64,000 bases of DNA, taken from assembly GCF_003426735.1 (NCBI RefSeq), contig NZ_QVON01000003.1:62001-126000 (forward strand). Reading direction: 5' to 3'. Below the pieces are notes generated by a model that worked only from the letters and a program-made list of their open reading frames with translations, did not search any database and was not told the origin of the DNA. The stretch comes from Arenibacter sp. P308M17. Lineage in GTDB: Bacteria; Bacteroidota; Bacteroidia; Flavobacteriales; Flavobacteriaceae. Of the stretch, positions 35,259 through 43,976 are shown one piece after another (positions within the stretch are counted from its first letter, which is position 1; each line of letters begins with the position of its first letter). A program made the position numbers and the translations under genes.

Positions 35259-36602
35259 TTAAGAATTTAAAACAGCATCCAAAGCATCATCCGCATCCCT
35301 ATGAATAAAATTTGCCTGATACATGATGGTCGTTTTTAAATCACTATGCCGATAAAGTTTTTGCAACATTAAGGGTGAAATGGTGTCCCCAGCAATATTC
35401 CCAAAAGAATGGCGGGCAATATGGTTAGATAAGTTTTTTGTAATCCCACATTTTTCGGCTATCTCCTTTAGGTATTTATTAAGTACAGCGGTTCCATTAC
35501 GGGTCTTTACAAATACATCCCGCTTGCTATTCGGATTCGCTTTTTTTACATAGGGAAAAATAAAATCCTTATTTGACTGGCGCAACGGTCGATAAAAATC
35601 CAATATCCCCTTGACCTGATCCGGAATTTTAAGGCTCAATGGCTTTTCGTTCTTGTTCATGGTATAATAGAGACGGCCATCCATCAAATCCGACCATTTC
35701 ATTTGCAACACGTCCGAAATCCTAATTCCGGCAAAATAATAAGAGAACAACCAAACATTTCGGGTGTGCCACATAGCCGTATCTTTCTCCAATTCCGCAT
35801 TTTCAATACGCTTTATTTCTTCTCTTGTCAAACCGATTTTTTGTGTTGGTTTTATTCGTATACGCTCTTTTTCTCCTGCAAAAGGATAGTGTTTGGTTTC
35901 CACGATACCTTCTTTTATGGCCGCATTAAAGAGGGTGCGAATATAAATAAGATGATTAGTAACCGTTCTGGTCTTATGATCTAGATAAGAAATACAGAAC
36001 ACTTTAAAGTTACTTAGAAATGCCTCGGTAATGTCTTCAAAATAGAGCGAGGTTTCTTTACCAAATTCGCCTTTTACATGGTCCAAGAAATTATATCCAA
36101 ACTTTCTGGACTGACCTACCCGATTTCGTCGCCGGTCTATAATTCCATTGATGACTTGTTCTCGCTCTTCAAATCTGTTCCACTTTAAAAACTCACGGAT
36201 GTTAAACAACATTGAAAGTTCCCCTTTACAGGTGGAAAATGAACCTGACTGAAATTTGTTTATTACACGTTGCGACCCAAATTGAAAAAACGAAACCGTT
36301 CGACCTTTATGCTTTGCCTTGTTCTTGATTTGTTTACTAGAAATAAACTCCTTTGACCCTTCCGCTTCTAGTGCGATACTATCGACCTCGGTCAATTTTT
36401 TTAGTAGGTAATTATTCAACCTTGCTGAATTGGCGTGGGATTTTTTAACCTTACCCAAATCTTTGTCCCAATCCTTTTCCAAAATATATTGACCTGTAAA
36501 TATGTATCGTGTCTTTCTATTTTGGGTAATTCGAACGGCCAATGGAAAAGTGCCGTCCTTCTTTTTATCATGTTTCCAAAGCACTATCTTTATCGAGGCC
36601 AT
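35259..36602 (-). CDS. int: Tyrosine recombinase / integrase of the element
   Basis: 447 aa from the ATG at 36600-36602 (MASIKIVLWKHDKKKDG); the open frame extends 42 codons further but without family similarity. Arm-binding N-domain (1-90), SAM-like core-binding domain (about 120-240), catalytic domain with Arg in AGIRISDVLQ, HIARHSF, YRHSDLKTT and Tyr in TIMYQ. Catalyses integration and excision. An initiator-tRNA 3' half lies 170 bp upstream, the expected attachment site. Confidence 0.95.
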   Translation of the reverse strand: MASIKIVLWKHDKKKDGTFPLAVRITQNRKTRYIFTGQYILEKDWDKDLGKVKKSHANSARLNNYLLKKLTEVDSIALEAEGSKEFISSKQIKNKAKHKGRTVSFFQFGSQRVINKFQSGSFSTCKGELSMLFNIREFLKWNRFEEREQVINGIIDRRRNRVGQSRKFGYNFLDHVKGEFGKETSLYFEDITEAFLSNFKVFCISYLDHKTRTVTNHLIYIRTLFNAAIKEGIVETKHYPFAGEKERIRIKPTQKIGLTREEIKRIENAELEKDTAMWHTRNVWLFSYYFAGIRISDVLQMKWSDLMDGRLYYTMNKNEKPLSLKIPDQVKGILDFYRPLRQSNKDFIFPYVKKANPNSKRDVFVKTRNGTAVLNKYLKEIAEKCGITKNLSNHIARHSFGNIAGDTISPLMLQKLYRHSDLKTTIMYQANFIHRDADDALDAVLNS

Positions 36603-36773
36603 TTTTAGTAATATATTTCCTCTAAGATACACTAATGACCACATTCTACCTAAAACATACCTAAAACATTTTGGGGTTTTATATGATTTCTGATGTTTTG
36701 GCTTTAAACGTAAGTATTTGATTATCAATTATATCATTACATATAAGACCATATAAAACCAGTATTTTTGCGA

Positions 36774-36815
36774 CTCATAACCCGAAGGTCACTGGTTCGA
36801 GTCCAGTTCCCGCTA
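36774..36815 (+). other. Attachment site: 3' half of tRNA-fMet
   Basis: Begins exactly at the anticodon loop CTCATAA (anticodon CAT at 36776-36778), then CCCGA, AGGTC, T-arm ACTGG-TTCGAGT-CCAGT and acceptor TCCCGCT plus A. There is no 5' half upstream. This is what remains when an integrase crosses over in the anticodon loop: the intact tRNA is at the other end of the element, outside the window. Confidence 0.85.
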
Positions 36816-36826
36816 CTAGGAAAGAC

Positions 36827-36857
36827 AAGGCTTTCGAGAAATCGATAGCCTTTTTTT
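36827..36857 (+). terminator. Terminator of the original tRNA-fMet gene
   Basis: Stem AAGGCT-t-TCGA / TCGA-t-AGCCTT with GAAA loop, followed by a T-run; 11 bp past the tRNA 3' end. Supports the right side being the original chromosome. Confidence 0.85.
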
Positions 36858-37277
36858 ATGGACTGGGTACAACATTTTTGGTTTTTTTATTCAATCATTT
36901 TATTTGACCCTAATTGATTTCATTTCTTCTTAAATGTCATTAAAATCATAAAAATTATTCGGTTAATAGAAACCCCAAAATGTTTTTGAATAAACATTAG
37001 ATGGGATATTAATCATTTTGGGCCACCTATTTATATTGGAGAAAATCTTTAAACTTAATTTTTGTCCCAAAAACACGCTTTTTTTGGGACAAATGAATTT
37101 ATTATTAAAGAAACATTTTTGGGAAATCACAGCCTGATTATTACTGATGTGAATATCTGCTATTTCAAATATTTACCACTTTTTTACATTTTTGGCAATA
37201 TTTTGATTTATCACTCTGTCAAAAAGTATAAAGGAGAATAAAACTTATTAAGTGATTAAAGTTCATAGTCTATTTGG
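36858..37277. other. AT-rich intergenic stretch with a 13-bp inverted repeat
   Basis: No gene seen. TTTGTCCCAAAAA (37061-37073) and TTTTTGGGACAAA (37081-37093) form a perfect stem with a 7-nt loop. The string TTTTTGGGACA also occurs at the break of the YyaL fragment (34793-34802). Confidence 0.5.
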
Positions 37278-38750
37278 TCAGAATACTAACCGAGCTTCGT
37301 CGTGTTCTTTAAAAGCATTACTTTTTTCCAGTTGGTTCTCCATAATATCTACAGAGTTTGCTTTTAGCGTACTACAAAAAAGTTGTGCTCTTTGCAACAT
37401 CCCAATATATACTTCTGGGTCTGATTGTCTGGTCAATCGTCTCAAAGCCCCTAAGTAATCATCCCTGTAAACGGTAGGGATCATAATTCTAGTCTGTCCT
37501 GCCTTTACAAGTTCGGCATTCATCATCACCCTTGCTATTCTTCCATTGCCATCCAAAAACGGATGGATCTCACTGACCATAAACATAATGTAGGCTGCTT
37601 TGGCAAAAGGATCATTTAAAACATTGTAATATTCAAACCCCTTTATTAAAGTACCCCGAACCATTGTATAATCAACAAAATGTGTATTTCCTGCTCCATG
37701 GTTCTTGTCCTTAAATTTGCCTGGCTGTTTGTCCAATCTAGCTCCTAAAAGGACTTGATGTCGGTATTCCAAAATCCTCAAAAGCTCTTCTGCCGATGTA
37801 GGGAGGGTTTTCATTTCCTTCACATTGCTTACCAATTTATAAGTGCCCAATATATCGTGGGAATCCTCATTTCTATAGGGCAAAGGCTTTTCTGTACTTA
37901 TAATATCTTTTGCCTCTTCAAGTTCAAATACCGTCCCTTCGATGTAATTGGAAAAATAGGCCTCAAAAAAAGCAAAGTTTTTAAATGCAGATGGCTCTAA
38001 GTTTGCATCGGGATAGCTTTTAAACTCACGTTGGTGCAATGCTAAAAATAAGGTTTCGAACAACTTGATTCTTGCTGGATCGAATGGGGTTCCGAATGCC
38101 CTGGCCATTGCTACGGGAGAGGTCAATATTTTTGAGGTATGGGTGGTCAATAAAGCACTTATCAACCTATCCAGTTTTTCAAATTCCTTTTGCATCATCA
38201 ACTTCTCGGCTATGACCCTAGATCTATCCCTGAACTCATTTAAAGCATCTTCCCCATTTACCCTGACAATTTGTTCCAGTTTTTCTTCTATTTCATTCAG
38301 GGTCAGTGTTTTGGATTCGGGTCCTGGTCTTCTGGAAACTTGCAAATTTTCAAGAAAAGCCCTTTCTCTCTGGGAAACATACAATTCCCCCGAAAAAATT
38401 GTATCTCCTTCAATGGGGCCTTCTCCTTGAAGAAACCGTAAAGTTATCCCTGGTAAACTTACTTTTTTGGTATAGGTGTAGGTTATGAATATATGTCCTT
38501 TTGAAGTAGGTTTGAATTCAATAGCAGATCTATGGCTTAATAATAATCCCGGGTATAGTTTTCCGAGAATGGTAAAAAGATTTCTTATAACAATATCTTC
38601 ATTGTTATCCGTAAAGTTTGAGGTATATATGCGGGATGCAATTTTCCTGATTTTCCCTTCCTTTTCCAATACCGAAATTTGCCTACTTATATTGGAATCG
38701 CTCGAAGAAAAAATGATTTCTTGGAGGTGTATGGGTAAACTATTTTCCAT
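37278..38750 (-). CDS. Fic-domain AMPylase with AbiEi-like winged-helix N-terminus
   Basis: 490 aa. Residues 1-130 resemble an AbiEi-type antitoxin winged helix and linker (ISRQISVLEKEGKIRKIASRI, LLSHRSAIEF). The Fic inhibitory motif SNYIEG is at 267-272, ahead of the catalytic motif HPFLDGNGRIAR at 396-407, complete with His396 and the anion-binding NGR. Fic enzymes transfer AMP from ATP to protein hydroxyls; the inhibitory helix in the same chain makes this a class II Fic. Six repeats upstream suggest self-regulation through the winged helix. Confidence 0.93.
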   Translation of the reverse strand: MENSLPIHLQEIIFSSSDSNISRQISVLEKEGKIRKIASRIYTSNFTDNNEDIVIRNLFTILGKLYPGLLLSHRSAIEFKPTSKGHIFITYTYTKKVSLPGITLRFLQGEGPIEGDTIFSGELYVSQRERAFLENLQVSRRPGPESKTLTLNEIEEKLEQIVRVNGEDALNEFRDRSRVIAEKLMMQKEFEKLDRLISALLTTHTSKILTSPVAMARAFGTPFDPARIKLFETLFLALHQREFKSYPDANLEPSAFKNFAFFEAYFSNYIEGTVFELEEAKDIISTEKPLPYRNEDSHDILGTYKLVSNVKEMKTLPTSAEELLRILEYRHQVLLGARLDKQPGKFKDKNHGAGNTHFVDYTMVRGTLIKGFEYYNVLNDPFAKAAYIMFMVSEIHPFLDGNGRIARVMMNAELVKAGQTRIMIPTVYRDDYLGALRRLTRQSDPEVYIGMLQRAQLFCSTLKANSVDIMENQLEKSNAFKEHDEARLVF

Positions 38751-38934
38751 TATAATTAAATTAAGGAGCTAAAAATTACAAATATTTTCCATTATAATAT
38801 GATATTTCATAAAATATTTCCAGTATAAAATAAAGAGAGATGAAAATATTTTCCATGAAGAAGATGCTTCATATTATTTCAAACAAATATTTTCCATTAT
38901 GAGTATATTATAGCTAAATTTTTTCCACTATAAA
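38738..38934 (-). promoter_or_regulatory. Six-copy operator-like repeat ahead of the fic gene
   Basis: Minus-strand consensus TATAATGGAAAATATTT, seen as plus-strand AATATTTTCCATTATA, at about 38738-38756 (spanning the fic start codon), 38780-38797, 38811-38828, 38842-38858, 38884-38901 and 38915-38933. Copies 3, 4 and 6 carry one to three changes. Spacing is 30-42 bp. Classic layout of an autoregulatory region. Confidence 0.75.
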
Positions 38935-39055
38935 GCATAGTTTGCCCAAAATGAATTATTCTTTTATGGAGCTCACTCAGCCCATTCCCCTCCATTTCGT
39001 GAAAAACTATATTTCTGGCGGCGTAGCCTTCCCCCTTAAAAAAATAGCAACCCAT
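38935..39055. other. Intergenic remnant
   Basis: No gene. Contains CAGCCCATTCCCC (about 38979-38991), the inverse of a string found at the ends of the element's repeats near 11565 and 33238; too short to prove common origin. Confidence 0.3.
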
Positions 39056-39829
39056 TTAAGCTACCACCACCTTTACTCCTGCATTTTCAAAAGCAGCCTT
39101 CTGTTCGTTGGTAATACCCGCATCGGTAATCAGCATATCTATTTTAGATATTGGGCCTATAAACGCTAAACTTCTCTTACCTATTTTACTCGAATCCGCA
39201 AGTACAATAATTTGATTGGACATTTCAATCATGGTGGTATTAAAATGTGCCTCCTCAATATTTGGGGTAGATAGCCCATTCTCTATGTCTATTCCATCAA
39301 CCCCAAGAAACAGTTTATCACAAAAGTAGTTTCTTAGACTTTTCTCTGCGGCAGTCCCTATTAGCGAGAACGACTTTTTTCGCAAAACCCCTCCTGGCAT
39401 AATCACCTGGACATTATCATTTTGATGTAATTGATTAGCTATGTTCAGGGCATTTGTAATGACCGTTAATTCCAATTTTGAATCCAGATTCCTGACAAAC
39501 TCCATGGAGGTGGTTCCGGAATCGATCATGATCGTATCCCCACTACCTACAAATTTGGCCGCAGATATGCCAATTCTTTGTTTGGCCTTAATATTAATTT
39601 TATCCTTTTCCGAAATATGATAATCTATTCCCACGGGGTCCATACGGAGCGCCCCGCCCCTGGCCCGAATCAGGATATTCTTTTTTTCCAGTTGGGCCAA
39701 GTCGTTTCGAATGGTCACTTCACTAACTCCCAACTTGGAACTTAGTTCCCTAACATCGACTTTCCCATTAAAATCAAGATCCTCAATAATTAAAGATCTG
39801 CGTTCCACAGTTGAATTCTTTTTTGACAT
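39056..39829 (-). CDS. DeoR/GlpR-family sugar-phosphate-responsive regulator
   Basis: 257 aa. N-terminal DeoR helix-turn-helix (about 20-60: VDVRELSSKLGVSEVTIRNDL), C-terminal ISOCOT-type effector domain (about 75-240: GDTIMIDSGTTSMEF, MPGGVLRKKSFSLIG, CDKLFLGVDGID). AgaR-like repressors of this family respond to phosphorylated amino sugars. Last gene of the locus; it likely controls the genes for galactosamine-type sugars and perhaps itself through two TGTATTATAACA repeats upstream. Confidence 0.92.
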   Translation of the reverse strand: MSKKNSTVERRSLIIEDLDFNGKVDVRELSSKLGVSEVTIRNDLAQLEKKNILIRARGGALRMDPVGIDYHISEKDKINIKAKQRIGISAAKFVGSGDTIMIDSGTTSMEFVRNLDSKLELTVITNALNIANQLHQNDNVQVIMPGGVLRKKSFSLIGTAAEKSLRNYFCDKLFLGVDGIDIENGLSTPNIEEAHFNTTMIEMSNQIIVLADSSKIGKRSLAFIGPISKIDMLITDAGITNEQKAAFENAGVKVVVA

Positions 39830-39839
39830 AAATTATATG

Positions 39840-39908
39840 ATGTATTATAACATTGCCCAAAATTTAAGGCCCAAAATGATTAAAATAAATTGTCTATGTA
39901 TTATAACA
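39840..39908 (-). promoter_or_regulatory. Paired ATGTATTATAACA repeats, likely DeoR-type operators
   Basis: Identical 13-mers at 39840-39852 and 39896-39908, 56 bp apart (about five helical turns), upstream of the DeoR-type gene. Direct repeats at such spacing fit looping repression. Confidence 0.6.
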
Positions 39909-39982
39909 AAATTAAGGAAAAGCAGCCATTATAAACTACATTGACATTTATTCACCCTTGTAACAATTTAACATTAACACCT

Positions 39983-40933
39983 TTACTTTAAAGGCTCATA
40001 TCGGTTTACCTTGTCGTGCATGGTAAACAGGATAAACTTCTCTCCATTATCTACCAGAATTGGACTGGAAAAATCCCCTTCCACAATTGGGTTCTCCTTA
40101 TATTTTGTCCAATGTATCAAATCCGTAGACATAGCAACGTTGGAGGTCCATAGTGCCACCACTCCAGGCTTCATCCAATCCGGATTGGACGACCCGTGGT
40201 AGTACATAAAATATTTATCCTTGTACTTGACTATTTGATTTACAGCCACTGCTCCGGAATCATAACCTTCCGGCCCCATCTTCAACACTTCGTCATCCTG
40301 GACATTGGTCCATGTCTTGAAATCTTCGGAAGTGGCCAACCATATACCGAGGTCATTTCGCTCATAGAAAAGATATTTTTTATCCCCTTCCACCCAAACG
40401 GTCGGGGTGCCATACGGTCCCGGATCTATAGGCTCACCATTTATCTTCAAGATGGTAATGTCCCCTTCCGAAGTCCAATTTATTCCATCCTTGGATGTCA
40501 ATAAATGTGTAATATCGTTCATTCCTTCCGCCAGCATATGATAGGTCTCATTATATTTGATCACATGCATATCTTCGGTCCATATATCCTCTAGGATAGG
40601 TCTCTCCGCGTATCTTGACCAATTGATCCCATCCTTGGAGGTAGCCAAACCGAGAAACCGCTTTTTGGAAATACTGTCATTATAACCTGTGTACCACATT
40701 TTATATATATCGTCCTCAAATAAGATGTACCCTCTTTCCCTTAAATTTACGTCCCATGCGCCCTCTTCCTCTGCCCCTTTAAACACGGGTTCTATGGGAC
40801 TTGGTCTAAAAGAAACCATTTCGGATGGAAAAACTTCACTTTCCCCGACTTTAACCACTTCCTCCTTTTTTTCCTTACATCCCCATCCAACAACGAATAC
40901 AAATAGAATTACTAGGTACTTGATCTTTCTCAT
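39983..40933 (-). CDS. Five-bladed beta-propeller glycosidase-like lipoprotein (GH43/GH117/GH32 fold)
   Basis: 316 aa from the ATG at 40931-40933, which gives a lipobox (VGWGC); the longer frame overlaps the next gene. Repeated blades with ATSKDGINWSRY, LLTSKDGINWTSEG, WLATSEDFKTW, AMSTDLIHWTKY, the usual pattern of GH43/GH32-like propellers. Probable sugar-releasing enzyme on the cell surface or in the periplasm; the exact family is not certain. Confidence 0.78.
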   Translation of the reverse strand: MRKIKYLVILFVFVVGWGCKEKKEEVVKVGESEVFPSEMVSFRPSPIEPVFKGAEEEGAWDVNLRERGYILFEDDIYKMWYTGYNDSISKKRFLGLATSKDGINWSRYAERPILEDIWTEDMHVIKYNETYHMLAEGMNDITHLLTSKDGINWTSEGDITILKINGEPIDPGPYGTPTVWVEGDKKYLFYERNDLGIWLATSEDFKTWTNVQDDEVLKMGPEGYDSGAVAVNQIVKYKDKYFMYYHGSSNPDWMKPGVVALWTSNVAMSTDLIHWTKYKENPIVEGDFSSPILVDNGEKFILFTMHDKVNRYEPLK

Positions 40934-40949
40934 ATTTACAATTTTAGAT

Positions 40950-43013
40950 TTATTGCTTTTGCATCCATTGCGATAATTCCTTGACCTCAACATACGTATC
41001 AGGAATATTAAAATTCCCGTATAGGTTTTTGATCCATTCAAAGGTAGTTGGAGGATTCCCAACCATTACCAATTCATTTGGATAATTTAGGCCTACCACT
41101 TGAGGTATGTCGGTAACCCTTAAACTATTGAGCATTTCCAAAGCCTCACCCCTTCCGGAGGGGTCACTCACAACATTTTGCGTGGGGGGCAGGTCTTTAA
41201 GCATTAAGGTCTTTACATTTCCATCCAGCAATGCGGCATAGGCCGCCACTACCGCCATTTCTCCCTGGGCGGCAATATATATGGTGTTGGATCCTATTTC
41301 CGGTATCTCCCGTATAGCCTGTAAACATCTTAACACATCATATACCCTCATAGAGGCTATGGTTCGGCCGGTCCAGGCAGCCGATCTTCTAATATGCCAT
41401 TGTAAGCTGGGCGACCAACCGGTTTCGCCTACGCCCCTTGCTTCAAAATAAGCCACCTCCATATTCTTTAATGCCCCGGAAACCATAGACTCGGCAGCCC
41501 AACGTTCCTCATCAGGGTTTCTAAGAACCAGTAACAAAGGACGGGAAGTACTAGCGTTCTCAAAGTCCCTTTCCCGCAACGAGAATTTTAATCGCCATCC
41601 TTCCTCAGGAACAAAACTGTAATCCTTTCTTCGGACACCAGAGCCATCCAAGGCCCTAAATTCCAATCTTATATCCAAGGGTGCAGCCTTTTTAGGAAAA
41701 GCCCCGAATGTCTTTTCCTTTAAAAAGGAAGTGACCTCCATTTTGTAAGTATTCAAAGCTTCTAAATTAGTAATATTGGGGGCAGAAGCCAGTGCTACAA
41801 AGGAATCCTGTATTGTTTTGGTCCTGTCATCCTTTGGAGGTCCGCCGTTTCTATACGACTTCAATTCCTCATTGCTCAATTCCTTACTAGTATCTATTTT
41901 CCCTATTTGCTCTACCGACTTATGAACACCTTTGAGTTCTTTAAGAAAGAACGATAATATTTCCGGCCTCAATTCTTCATTGGATCCATAACTATGGGGA
42001 CCATCGGCCTTTTTCATTATGAGATTGTTCGATTTTCCGTAAAATGAATAGATAGGTTTCACTTTTTCGTACAAAGTATGTACCGATTCTACCGAGTAGT
42101 AGAGATCGTGATTAGTTTGGGCAATCATAAACGGCCTTGGGGCAATCAAGGCTCCAATGTCGGGAAAATCGATACCATAGGTATTTATCGGCATCATACA
42201 ATCACAATGGTCGTCTATGGTTCTTTGTGTTATCTGGCCTTCCAATGAGCCCGCCCCCGCTACTGCGGCCGCAGCCTTTATTCTAGGATCCACAGCCGGC
42301 AAGTACCAGCTTTGTGAACCCCCTCCGGAAATCCCCGTAACCCCTAATTTGTCCTTATCCACCTCGGTCATTCCGCTCAAGAGATCCAACCCCCTTATTC
42401 CGTTCCAAATTTCGACCCCTCCCGGATTGTAGCCCTTACTGTACCATTGGAACCAACCATTGGATTCCTGACCCAGATGCTCCCCTTTTACCTCTCCTCT
42501 TTGTATGGTTTCTATTATTAAACATACAAAACCATTTTGGGCAAAATTTTTGGCATGTGCCTGATAATGGTGTTTTTGGGTATGGGCATGTCCACAGACA
42601 TACAAAATGGCCGGAACAGGCTTTTTTATACCATCCGGAATATAAAGGTTGGCCGGTACATATAGGCCTGGAAGCGATTCATAATACAATTTTTCTATGC
42701 GATAACCCTCTTTCTGTATAACTCCTGTCTTTGTAATTTTAAGCGCAGGCCGGTTTCCCTTGACCTGTTTCCCCTGAAGTCCCATCATCTCCAAAAACTG
42801 TTCATAACGTTCTCCACGAACAGCCTCCCAATCCTTAAGGTTTTGGATGTCGCTCAAGGAATTTTGGGTAATTTCACTGGCCGCCTTGCTAAGATAGCAG
42901 CGTATATTATTGGTCTGATCAAAATTGGGTGCCACTTTAAACCCTGAAACTTGTGAAAACAACGTTGTATTGCCCAAAACAAGAATCCATATAAATAATT
43001 TCACCTTTCCCAT
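40950..43013 (-). CDS. Exported alpha/beta-hydrolase (esterase-like), two-part
   Basis: 687 aa. Signal peptide ends LFSQ. First half: alpha/beta-hydrolase with oxyanion region PAILYVCGHAH, nucleophile elbow GVTGISGGGS and a catalytic-type ADGPHSYG. Second half (about 400-687): a further hydrolase-like module with VLRNPDEERW and YIAAQGEMAVVA, perhaps a degenerate copy (Glu/Gly where Ser would be). Resembles acetyl-xylan-esterase/Abhydrolase_7-type proteins of polysaccharide loci. Likely removes ester groups from the glycan. Confidence 0.78.
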   Translation of the reverse strand: MGKVKLFIWILVLGNTTLFSQVSGFKVAPNFDQTNNIRCYLSKAASEITQNSLSDIQNLKDWEAVRGERYEQFLEMMGLQGKQVKGNRPALKITKTGVIQKEGYRIEKLYYESLPGLYVPANLYIPDGIKKPVPAILYVCGHAHTQKHHYQAHAKNFAQNGFVCLIIETIQRGEVKGEHLGQESNGWFQWYSKGYNPGGVEIWNGIRGLDLLSGMTEVDKDKLGVTGISGGGSQSWYLPAVDPRIKAAAAVAGAGSLEGQITQRTIDDHCDCMMPINTYGIDFPDIGALIAPRPFMIAQTNHDLYYSVESVHTLYEKVKPIYSFYGKSNNLIMKKADGPHSYGSNEELRPEILSFFLKELKGVHKSVEQIGKIDTSKELSNEELKSYRNGGPPKDDRTKTIQDSFVALASAPNITNLEALNTYKMEVTSFLKEKTFGAFPKKAAPLDIRLEFRALDGSGVRRKDYSFVPEEGWRLKFSLRERDFENASTSRPLLLVLRNPDEERWAAESMVSGALKNMEVAYFEARGVGETGWSPSLQWHIRRSAAWTGRTIASMRVYDVLRCLQAIREIPEIGSNTIYIAAQGEMAVVAAYAALLDGNVKTLMLKDLPPTQNVVSDPSGRGEALEMLNSLRVTDIPQVVGLNYPNELVMVGNPPTTFEWIKNLYGNFNIPDTYVEVKELSQWMQKQ

Positions 43014-43036
43014 AAGTATTATAGTCTTTTTATGTC

Positions 43037-43930
43037 TTAACTCCTTTTTAAAGGACCTATATATTCATTGGAAACCACAATATCATCAAATAAAATTTGA
43101 TCTATTTGCCCCTTTTTACCTTTTGTCATATAATAATTCAACCAAAATAAGGTCAGTTTTAATTGGTCATTATTACGCCACTGATACCCTGGGAAGGCTT
43201 TTCCTGTGTAATCTTCCTTGAAATGTCCACCTTTCCGTACCATCTTGGGAAACCCTTCCCCCAAGTGCAGTATCTTTTCGCCATCAATCCAAAAAGCCTG
43301 TTCCCCATTAAAGGAATCAAATGGAGAGTTCAATTTAATCATAAACTCTACACAAATCCATTTTCCAATAGGTATCGCTTTTTCCTTTACCGGAAAAAAA
43401 ACATTCCCCCAATAGTTATCAGGTCTACCTTCCATATGCATCCAGTAGGTGTAAAATCCCCAATTCCAATCAACATTATCCGGCAATTCTATTCCGGACA
43501 TAAAAAAATCCGTCCCATTTGGTCTGCGTCCTGCCAACCCCAAAGGATAGGGAACAGCGGGTTGGTACCCGCCCAATTTCACCAAATGGTGGACATGACT
43601 ATTATTCGTCAAAAATTTAATGTAAAAACGGGCGTACAATACCTCATGCCCTTCCGGGAAGTTTTTAAATAAATGCGCGCCCTCGTCCTTGCCGGCCTCA
43701 TAAGTCATCATTAGGGATTTTTTTCCGGTACTCCCTTTCGGGACATCGGTGGACAAAGACATGCCAGCAGCATTTTTATGATCATCCCAATTAGGAAGCA
43801 CTTCCTTCAGGGAAGCTTTTTCAAAATCTTCGGTAAAAATAATATGTCCCTTGTTTTTAATAAATGGTTCACTGGAGACAAACCCGTTGTGCAGCACCAT
43901 TACAAAGAGTATGGTAATAAGTATTTTCAT
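43037..43930 (-). CDS. Exported jelly-roll protein, polysaccharide-lyase-like
   Basis: 297 aa. Signal peptide at 1-20, then a beta-jelly-roll: IIFTEDFEKASL, VLYARFYIKFL, HHLVKLGGYQPA, KWICVEFMIKLNSP, AFWIDGEKILHLG, FDDIVVSNEYIGP. The layout resembles PL14-type alginate-lyase-like or concanavalin folds; no catalytic residues can be assigned. It may bind or cleave the glycan. Lies 23 bp downstream-to-upstream with the esterase gene in the same operon. Confidence 0.6.
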   Translation of the reverse strand: MKILITILFVMVLHNGFVSSEPFIKNKGHIIFTEDFEKASLKEVLPNWDDHKNAAGMSLSTDVPKGSTGKKSLMMTYEAGKDEGAHLFKNFPEGHEVLYARFYIKFLTNNSHVHHLVKLGGYQPAVPYPLGLAGRRPNGTDFFMSGIELPDNVDWNWGFYTYWMHMEGRPDNYWGNVFFPVKEKAIPIGKWICVEFMIKLNSPFDSFNGEQAFWIDGEKILHLGEGFPKMVRKGGHFKEDYTGKAFPGYQWRNNDQLKLTLFWLNYYMTKGKKGQIDQILFDDIVVSNEYIGPLKRS

Positions 43931-43976
43931 TTTACTGTTGTATCATCATTTTAATAATGATTCATGATTATTTTTA

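Noticed and set aside
38741..38934. CRISPR-like array
   Set aside because: Repeats are short (about 17 bp), uneven in spacing and degenerate, and overlap a start codon; they fit operators, not CRISPR.
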